Assembly (NCBI GenBank): GCA_028281025.1
Contig: JANQKR010000013.1
Span: forward strand, 682,001 to 746,000
DNA length: 64,000 nt
Reading direction: 5' to 3'
Origin: Croceivirga sp.
GTDB taxonomy: Bacteria; Bacteroidota; Bacteroidia; Flavobacteriales; Flavobacteriaceae
The translations under genes and the position numbers were made by a program. This document shows, in pieces, positions 57,798 to 64,000 of this stretch (position 1 is the stretch's first letter; every line of letters begins with the position of its first letter). The notes under the pieces were generated by a model. It searched no databases. It was not told the DNA's origin and worked only from the letters and a program-made list of their open reading frames with translations.

Positions 57798-59207
57798 ATG
57801 ATCGCGGACTATACCATTACTTTGGATTTGGCACAACATATCAGTGCAGAACAGGCCTTCCATTATCGGATCGTTCCCAAAATCCGCAATAATGGGACAT
57901 TGGTGCTCATGACAGATGCGGAAAGGCTAGAGGAACTGCAATCAGAGCTACAAATTGTACTGGACATTCCTTTGGAGTTGGAGCAGATCGATTCCGATAC
58001 CTTGCAACATCTTTTGACGGCGAATTATCGAAAATCACGAAAATCGGCCAGCGATGAACTGCGTTTCACCACCGATTTTTTGGAAAACCTATTGGTGACC
58101 GCCAAGGAACTTGGCAGTAGTGATATTCATTTTGAACCCTATGAAAACCATTGTAGGGTCCGTTTTCGATTGGACGGGAAACTGGTGGAACAGTTCCATG
58201 TGGCCCTGGAGGAATATCCGACCATAGTGAACAAAATAAAGATAAGGGCCGGTCTGGACATTGCGGAAAAGCGATTGCCCCAGGATGGACGAATTACGGT
58301 AAAATCCACCGGGGCCGAATTTGATATTCGGGTTTCCTCCCTACCTACCCTGTTTGGGGAAAAAATCGTTCTCCGTATTTTGAACAGGGACACTGAACAG
58401 TTGAGCCTACAGGATTTGGGACTTAATGATCTGCAATTGCGACGGTATAGCGAGGGTACCAAAAAACCCAATGGCATTGTCCTGATTTCTGGTCCCACCG
58501 GTTCCGGAAAAACCACCACACTGTACGCTACCCTAAAACTGTTGAACAATACCGAAACCAATATCCTCACCATTGAAGACCCTATTGAATACACCTTGGA
58601 AGGCATTAACCAAGTACAGTTAAAGGAAAACATCGGTTTGGATTTTGCCAGTGCACTGCGCACTTTTTTAAGGCAGGATCCGGATATTATCATGGTTGGG
58701 GAGATTAGGGATGTAAAAACGGCCAATATGGCCATACGGGCCGCACTTACCGGACATTTGGTCCTGTCCACTATACACACCAACTCTGCGTGGGCGACCG
58801 TATCCCGATTGATCGATATGGGCATTCCACCCTTTTTGATAGCGAGCACCTTAAACCTGAGCGTTGCACAGCGGTTGGTACGTAAACTCTGTCCTTTATG
58901 TAAAGAACAAAAACCGGTATCCCAGGAATTGTTCCCTGAAGGATTTCAAATCCCAAAAAATCTGTCCCACCATTATGAGGCCGTTGGGTGCCATGAATGT
59001 TTCCACACTGGATATTCCGGCAGGAAGGCCCTGTATGAAGTGATTCCCATCACCCAGGAATTAAGCGGACACATTAAAAACAATGTCCTGGAAATCGATT
59101 CCTACATAAAGGACCATAGCATTACTACCTTACGGGAAAATGCCCTTGCCATGCTTTTGGAAGGGACGACGTCCATAGAAGAAATATATTCCCTTTTAAC
59201 CAGTTGA
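57798..59207 (+). CDS. gspE: Type II secretion/type IV pilus assembly ATPase GspE
   Basis: A 469-residue cytoplasmic ATPase that powers pseudopilus assembly. An N-terminal N1/N2-like domain precedes the catalytic core. Walker A is GPTGSGKTTTLYA (G232-T239), the Asp box LTIEDPIEY is present, and Walker B is RQDPDIIMVGEIRD. The His box is TGHLVLSTIHTNSA. A zinc site of two CxxC pairs (C365/C368 and C398/C401) matches GspE/PilB. It starts 2 bp after the peptidase gene. The partner platform protein GspF is encoded at 23.3-24.4 kb. Confidence 0.95.
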   Translation: MIADYTITLDLAQHISAEQAFHYRIVPKIRNNGTLVLMTDAERLEELQSELQIVLDIPLELEQIDSDTLQHLLTANYRKSRKSASDELRFTTDFLENLLVTAKELGSSDIHFEPYENHCRVRFRLDGKLVEQFHVALEEYPTIVNKIKIRAGLDIAEKRLPQDGRITVKSTGAEFDIRVSSLPTLFGEKIVLRILNRDTEQLSLQDLGLNDLQLRRYSEGTKKPNGIVLISGPTGSGKTTTLYATLKLLNNTETNILTIEDPIEYTLEGINQVQLKENIGLDFASALRTFLRQDPDIIMVGEIRDVKTANMAIRAALTGHLVLSTIHTNSAWATVSRLIDMGIPPFLIASTLNLSVAQRLVRKLCPLCKEQKPVSQELFPEGFQIPKNLSHHYEAVGCHECFHTGYSGRKALYEVIPITQELSGHIKNNVLEIDSYIKDHSITTLRENALAMLLEGTTSIEEIYSLLTS

Positions 59208-59211
59208 CCGT

Positions 59212-61443
59212 ATGAAATACCTCATTTTGGCATTTTTGCTCTTTATCGGTCTCCAGGGCTCAGCACAGGACGAGGGCCGTATTCTTAAGATTCAGAACAA
59301 TCTGGAGGCCTTGGCGGTTGATAATAAAGGATTGACCGAAACCCTCAAATTGGACATTAATGTAAGCAGTGTTCCCTTGTCCAATTTTCTCTTGGCCGTT
59401 TCAGAGGTCCATCAAATCAACATTAACATTGACCCAAGCCTACAGGGTATCAATATTGTCAACAATTTTTCCAATGTGGCCGTAGCCGATCTTTTGGTTT
59501 TTTTGTGCAAGGAATATGGGTTGGATATTGATTTTACAGGGAATATCCTATCCATTAAAAAATATGCACCCCCACCTCCGATCATTCCGGAAAAGGAAAT
59601 TCTGATTTCATACGACCCCTTAAACAATAACTTGTCCACTGATTTGAGGAATGACCCCTTGGAAAAGACCTTTCGAAAGTTAATCGATGTCAGTGGTCAA
59701 AACCTATTGTTTGGGAACGGAATGGAAAACATACCGCTTACACTGTACCTTAAGGACGTGCCTTTTGAAATTGCCATGGAGAAACTGGCAGGGACCAATG
59801 GTCTTAGTTTTTCCAAGTCCCGTGATGGTTTTTATTTGTTCGATCGGATTGATCAACCTGCTTCCAATACCGAAGGTACCTCTGCCGCGAACCGCAGATC
59901 TTACGGCCAAAACAGTAATTTCAACTATCAGGTCATAGACACTACAAATAGAATTGTTTCCGTGGACTTTGACAACGTCCCACTTGCGGACATCATTAAA
60001 TCCATGGCCCATGACTTGAACCTGGACATTTACATGGCCACTCCATTACAGGAGGCCGGTAATGTGAGCATCAAGGCCAAACAAATGTATTTTGATGAAT
60101 TGTTGACCAAGATTTTTGAGAGCAAGGCCTCGACCTCCTTTTCGAACGGCAGGGCTTTGAATAATCCCACCAATGGCAACACGAGGGGCCAGCCCGGCAA
60201 TTTTAGTCCTGTACAGGCCCAAAGCTCCGGAACGTCCTTTACCTTTAAAAAAGAAGATGACATTTATTATTTTGGGACCGCCGATCAATTGAGTGTACGC
60301 AGGTTCGAAGTGGTACAGATGATGCACCGCTCGGTGGAACTGTTGGGAGATCCCATGCCTTCCTCCTCATTTAATCGGTCTGCGGGGCGGACCGTCACCG
60401 GGGGGGTCAACTATTTGGGGAATGGCTTTCAAAACGGTGGTGTTCCAGGAGGAGCAGGAGTAGGAGCGGGACTTGGAAACCGTGGACAGAATTTCAATAA
60501 TCAAAGGCCCATTACCCCACAGAACAATCAATTTGGGAATTACAGCACTGCTGCCGAAGCGATTGTCAATATTCTTCCTGCCGAGGTTACGGCCGATTTG
60601 GACATCCAAGTGGATTTTGAATTGAACAGTTTTTTGGTCAGTGGCCCGGCAACCCACATTAATAGGTTTAAAAAGTTCATCAAGGAAATTGATAAACCGG
60701 TTCCCGTAGTACTTATTGAGGTCATGTTGATCGAGGTACGCAGGAACGCTACCGTGGAAACAGGAATCAGTTGGGGCATTGGCGATGGTCCTGTGGACAC
60801 CCAAGGGGCTATTTTTCCACAAGCGAACCTAACATTGGGTGCCCAAACAGTGAATAAGATCATTGGCGGTTTTGATGGGTTCGGTTCCTTTAATATCGGT
60901 AAGGTGGTACCCGAGTTTTTTGCCACGATCAAGGCCATGGAGGCCAATGGAAACATTAAAATACGCTCCACCCCCAAATTATCCACCTTAAACGGGCACC
61001 GCGCCAATCTTTCCATAGGGGAAACCACCTATTACGTGGTGACCAGTCAGAACTTCTTTGGCGCCCAGATTCCAACGGCGTCCGAAATCCGCAACTTTCT
61101 GCCCATAGACGCGCAATTGGCGGTGAGTATCAAACCCTTGGTTTCCGGAAATGGACAAGTGACCCTGGAAATCAATGTGATCCAGTCCGATTTCAGCGGA
61201 GAACGCATTGATGAGGATGCTCCTCCTGGGTTGACTTCAAGGGAATTTAGTTCCATTATCCGCATGCAAAACCAGGATTTGGCCATTTTGGGCGGCCTGG
61301 AGGAAAAAGTCAAGACCGATACGGGCAGTGGGGTGCCCTTTTTAGCTCGAATACCGATAATAAAGTGGCTTTTTAGCCAACGGAGTAGGGAAGACTCCAA
61401 ACAGAAGTTGACCATTCTAATAAAACCAACCGTTATTTACTAG
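59212..61443 (+). CDS. gspD: Secretin GspD/PilQ-like outer membrane channel
   Basis: A 743-residue outer membrane channel. A signal peptide ends LQGSAQDEG. N-terminal N0/STN-like domains (LDINVSSVPLSNFLLAVSEV; VSVDFDNVPLADIIKSMAHD) are followed by a glycine/asparagine-rich linker near 405-440 and by secretin core motifs: VPVVLIEVMLIEVRRNATVE, LSTLNGHRANLSIGETTYYV, and the end VPFLARIPIIKWLFSQRSRE and ILIKPTVIY. The linker length is unusual and may be lineage-specific. It starts 4 bp after gspE and ends at the TAG sharing a base with the next GTG. Confidence 0.94.
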   Translation: MKYLILAFLLFIGLQGSAQDEGRILKIQNNLEALAVDNKGLTETLKLDINVSSVPLSNFLLAVSEVHQININIDPSLQGINIVNNFSNVAVADLLVFLCKEYGLDIDFTGNILSIKKYAPPPPIIPEKEILISYDPLNNNLSTDLRNDPLEKTFRKLIDVSGQNLLFGNGMENIPLTLYLKDVPFEIAMEKLAGTNGLSFSKSRDGFYLFDRIDQPASNTEGTSAANRRSYGQNSNFNYQVIDTTNRIVSVDFDNVPLADIIKSMAHDLNLDIYMATPLQEAGNVSIKAKQMYFDELLTKIFESKASTSFSNGRALNNPTNGNTRGQPGNFSPVQAQSSGTSFTFKKEDDIYYFGTADQLSVRRFEVVQMMHRSVELLGDPMPSSSFNRSAGRTVTGGVNYLGNGFQNGGVPGGAGVGAGLGNRGQNFNNQRPITPQNNQFGNYSTAAEAIVNILPAEVTADLDIQVDFELNSFLVSGPATHINRFKKFIKEIDKPVPVVLIEVMLIEVRRNATVETGISWGIGDGPVDTQGAIFPQANLTLGAQTVNKIIGGFDGFGSFNIGKVVPEFFATIKAMEANGNIKIRSTPKLSTLNGHRANLSIGETTYYVVTSQNFFGAQIPTASEIRNFLPIDAQLAVSIKPLVSGNGQVTLEINVIQSDFSGERIDEDAPPGLTSREFSSIIRMQNQDLAILGGLEEKVKTDTGSGVPFLARIPIIKWLFSQRSREDSKQKLTILIKPTVIY

Positions 61444-62654
61444 TGTTCGGCAACGTTCTTAAATATATACAAACGGGTTCCTCTTTTCAGGGATTGGAGG
61501 TATTTTCAACACCAGATCGTTCCCACCACTATGCCTTGATCTTGATAAGGAAAAAGAAGAATGAGCTCGTTATGGAACAGCAAACGGTCTATGAAGACTG
61601 GGAGACCATGGTCCGTTCATTGAAATCCAACTCGCCCCTATGCATTGCCTTTTCCCTTGAGGGTATCATCACCAAAAAAACCGATGCCGAAAAGAGGGTG
61701 GAAGGGGAAGCCTTGGTCAACCATATGTTCCCCAACATTAACTTTGACACCATTTTTTTTGAGACCTACCCCTTGCTTGAGGATACCCATATCTCCATCT
61801 CCAAAAAGAAAAGTGTACTGGAGTACCTGGAGAAACTGGAAAAACTGGGCATAAAACCCGTTTCCCTGTTTTTAGGTTGTAGTGCCCTCTCCGCTATAGT
61901 TCCTTATATTACCAATTCCTCGATCGGTACCAATACCTTTTCCTTGGAGATCGATCGGAGCACTAAAAAAATAGTATCATTACAGGCCTCCGAGGCCTCC
62001 GTGGATTTTGTGTATGAGCTGAACGGTCTGGCCATAAAATCCCAATTCTTAATGGCTTTTGGAGCCATTTTGGGCTATCTCTCACCCCTTGCAAAAAACT
62101 CCAATCTTTCTGGATTACTGAATTCGCTACGGACAGATTTCACCAACAAAAGACTGTTTTCCCTTTTAGTGCGATTTTCCCTATTCCTTATCCTGGGAGT
62201 TCTTATGGCCAATTTTCTGATATTCAACCATTATTTCAACAAGGTTGGGAAATTGCGGGAACTGACCAGTATCACGGAAAACAACCGGGAAGTCTATCAA
62301 GGGCTTTTGGGAAAGGTAACCGCAAAAGAAGAACGCTTAAAGACCATTGTGTCCCATTCCAGTTCCAAAGTTTCGTATTATCTGGATGAATTGGCCTCCC
62401 GAATTCCCGGCACCATAAGATTGGAGCAACTGATTTACCAACCTTTGGCCACTCCGGTGCGCGAGACCAAACCCATACTATTGGAAAAGAATAAAATCAG
62501 GGTTATTGGGACTACACAAGACCACGTCTCCTTTTCCAGCTGGATTGAGGCTTTGGAGGAATTACCTTGGATCCATTCCATACAAACCGTGGATTTTGAT
62601 TATGAGAAATCGAATCGGACCCGTTTTGGAATCGAAATTAGCTGTGATGAATAG
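61443..62654 (+). CDS. GspL/PilMN-like inner membrane assembly protein
   Basis: A 403-residue protein from the GTG at 61443. The N-terminal 235 residues resemble a PilM/GspL actin-like cytoplasmic domain without clear nucleotide motifs. A membrane helix lies at about 240-262 (LVRFSLFLILGVLMANFLIF). The periplasmic part is a coiled coil followed by a small alpha/beta domain (FSSWIEALEELPWIHSIQTV), as in PilN. The protein thus looks like a PilM–PilN fusion, which is the GspL layout. It overlaps both neighbours. The identification is by topology and order. Confidence 0.7.
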   Translation: MFGNVLKYIQTGSSFQGLEVFSTPDRSHHYALILIRKKKNELVMEQQTVYEDWETMVRSLKSNSPLCIAFSLEGIITKKTDAEKRVEGEALVNHMFPNINFDTIFFETYPLLEDTHISISKKKSVLEYLEKLEKLGIKPVSLFLGCSALSAIVPYITNSSIGTNTFSLEIDRSTKKIVSLQASEASVDFVYELNGLAIKSQFLMAFGAILGYLSPLAKNSNLSGLLNSLRTDFTNKRLFSLLVRFSLFLILGVLMANFLIFNHYFNKVGKLRELTSITENNREVYQGLLGKVTAKEERLKTIVSHSSSKVSYYLDELASRIPGTIRLEQLIYQPLATPVRETKPILLEKNKIRVIGTTQDHVSFSSWIEALEELPWIHSIQTVDFDYEKSNRTRFGIEISCDE

Positions 62655-63159
62655 TAAAAAACGTTTAATGGTAGCCCTGTTTGGCGTTGTAATGGCCTTG
62701 TTCCTTTGTTATAGATTGGCCATCTCCAGAACGATGCAACTCCACGAGGAATTCAAAACACTTAAGGAAGAAGCCGCGTTGGCCGATGAAATCCCCCAAA
62801 GATTGGCGCGATTGGCCCAAAAGGAACAACAACTGGATTCTGCATTTGATCAAATGAACTTGGGAGATACTTCTGTGGAAAACAACCTCTTAAAGACCAT
62901 TTCTTCCGAATCCAATAATCTATCTGTCCGTATTTCCGATTTTGAAGCCAAACATTCCATTATGGAAGACAACTTGACCATAGATACCTACCGCTTTACC
63001 CTGGAGGGGCCTTTTACGGATATTCTCAAGGTCCTGTACGTATTGGAACAGAAAGGGGGATTTGGAAAAACAGTACACGTGGACTTTTTTAAGGAAAGGA
63101 ATTTCCGCACTAAAAAGGAAAATCTTAAGGGCACTGTTTTTTTGCAACAATTTAATTGA
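62647..63159 (+). CDS. GspM/PilO-like inner membrane protein
   Basis: A 170-residue protein. The start is the ATG at 62647, which overlaps the end of the L-like gene by 8 bp. An upstream ATG at 62506 lies in that gene. One helix near residues 7-24 (LMVALFGVVMALFLCYRL) is followed by a coiled coil (LHEEFKTLKEEAALADEIPQ) and a ferredoxin-like domain (DTYRFTLEGPFTDILKVLYV). This is the GspM/PilO layout. It is the last gene of the plus-strand block and ends 206 bp before the convergent GH3 gene. Confidence 0.72.
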   Translation: MNSKKRLMVALFGVVMALFLCYRLAISRTMQLHEEFKTLKEEAALADEIPQRLARLAQKEQQLDSAFDQMNLGDTSVENNLLKTISSESNNLSVRISDFEAKHSIMEDNLTIDTYRFTLEGPFTDILKVLYVLEQKGGFGKTVHVDFFKERNFRTKKENLKGTVFLQQFN

Positions 63160-63365
63160 ATCCATTTCAAAGTACTTCATGTAACCGGTACACTTTTCCT
63201 TTTTGAATTGATACTGCAAATACTCCTCCCCTAATTGGTTTTGTCCCATCCCAAACGCAGTGCTGCGACCATATGGCAAAATGTGAGACCGAAGTTGACC
63301 CACTACAATGGGCTTCACCTAATCAATACCTGAATAACCTCCCATATATATAGTACCGGAAACCC
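63160..63365. other. Convergent spacer, no gene or clear terminator seen
   Basis: A 206-bp gap between the GspM-like gene and the GH3 gene. It has a small CGCAG…CTGCG hairpin near 63257 but no T-tract. Confidence 0.4.
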
Positions 63366-64000
63366 TTAAATCGCCGTAACCCTTCCCGTAAGGGTAAGTT
63401 TTTCGATCAGTACGGAACCTTGCTTTGCCCTACGATCGGAAGGTTGTGCCCCACCTACTGAAATTTGATACGCCCCAGGCCGTACCACTTTTTGCCCTTT
63501 GCCGTTTACCAGACTTAGTTGTTCTTTACTGATTTTAAATGTCAATGTTTTCCTTTCCCCAGGTTCAAATGATACCCTTTCAAAAGCGGCCAGGGTGCTG
63601 TGTGGATTCAACATATCCGCATTGGGGTTTTGAATGTACAATTGAACGACCTCCTCGCCTTTGAGGTCCCCAGTATTCTCAATGGCGACCTTAACAGTGA
63701 AGTCCTGACCTGCTTCCACAGTTTCCGGTACCTCAAAGTCACTGTATGTAAAGGTGGTATAGCTTAAGCCATAACCAAATTCATATAAGGGGAGACCCTT
63801 AAAATACCGATAGGTCTTACCACTCATGGTATAATCACTAAATGGCGGAATATCGTTGATATCCTTATAAAAGGTAATTGGTAAGCGTCCAGCCGGATTG
63901 TAATCCCCAAAAATAACATCGGCTATTGCGGTGCCACCTGCCTGTCCGGGATACCAGGCCTCAATGATTGCAGGGATATTTTCATTTTCCCAATTTATGG
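63366..64000 (-). CDS. Glycoside hydrolase family 3 beta-glucosidase-like enzyme, C-terminal part (cut by window edge)
   Basis: The minus strand reads open from the window end to the stop at 63366. The first residues read AIIEAWYPGQAGGTAIADVI followed by FGDYNPAGRLPITF, the end of the GH3 (alpha/beta)6 sandwich domain. Next is YEFGYGLSYTTF and then the C-terminal fibronectin type III-like domain of GH3 enzymes (EEVVQLYIQNPNAD; FERVSFEPGERKTL). About 211 residues are present. The N-terminal catalytic domain lies outside the window. Likely role: hydrolysis of beta-linked glucosides or xylosides in the periplasm. Confidence 0.93.
   Translation of the reverse strand, partial: INWENENIPAIIEAWYPGQAGGTAIADVIFGDYNPAGRLPITFYKDINDIPPFSDYTMSGKTYRYFKGLPLYEFGYGLSYTTFTYSDFEVPETVEAGQDFTVKVAIENTGDLKGEEVVQLYIQNPNADMLNPHSTLAAFERVSFEPGERKTLTFKISKEQLSLVNGKGQKVVRPGAYQISVGGAQPSDRRAKQGSVLIEKLTLTGRVTAI

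Overview
The window looks like a chromosome segment of a marine-type Bacteroidota, most likely family Flavobacteriaceae. The evidence is type IX secretion (T9SS) C-terminal sorting domains, a RibF–HTTM–SerS gene run, a TonB-dependent receptor with a carboxypeptidase-like N-terminal domain, several lipoboxes near acidic residues, TAnnTTTG-type promoter elements and few recognisable Shine-Dalgarno sequences. The exact genus cannot be read from the sequence. No phage structural genes, integrase, insertion sequence, CRISPR array or rRNA is visible.

Positions 1-23 kb are mostly ordinary chromosome. On the minus strand are serS (cut by the window edge), an HTTM membrane protein and ribF. A secreted reprolysin-like metalloprotease (1250 aa) with a T9SS tail follows on the plus strand, translationally coupled to a lipoprotein. 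Then come pth, rplY and prs (minus), tRNA-Leu(CAA), a Crp/Fnr regulator, a TonB receptor with an ectonucleotide-pyrophosphatase-like enzyme, a CPA2 antiporter overlapping a glutaredoxin-like gene, a histidine kinase followed by a receiver–thioredoxin-reductase-like fusion, and a Tat-exported Gfo/Idh/MocA oxidoreductase with a DUF1080 lipoprotein.

Positions 23-63 kb form the notable region. A type II secretion / type IV pilus-like machine is split into two blocks. The minus-strand block (28.4 to 23.3 kb) has two lipoproteins and GspC-, GspK-, GspJ- and GspI-like proteins plus GspF. The plus-strand block (56.9 to 63.2 kb) has the major pseudopilin, prepilin peptidase, GspE, the secretin GspD, and GspL- and GspM-like proteins. 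Between them lie about 28 kb of minus-strand surface or secreted genes. First is a run of nine overlapping signal-peptide genes, each with a variable N-terminus, tail-fibre-like GIGT motifs and a nearly constant C-terminal module. The run continues with a Skp/OmpH-like chaperone, a lipoprotein, a 1753-aa TcB/SpvB-like protein, a 1259-aa RHS protein whose tip is a putative zinc metallopeptidase toxin, and a small membrane protein that could be its immunity partner. The fourteen genes from 56.4 to 36.6 kb are almost gapless and end at a strong terminator, so they look like one operon of about 20 kb. Next, behind a GC-rich leader with predicted RNA structure, comes a 2460-aa T9SS type B adhesin with 22 repeats of about 97 aa.

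The most interesting reading, which is inference, is that the split T2SS-like machine, the fibre-like cassettes and the RHS toxin module form one cell-surface or secretion system. The window ends with the C-terminal part of a GH3 glycosidase.
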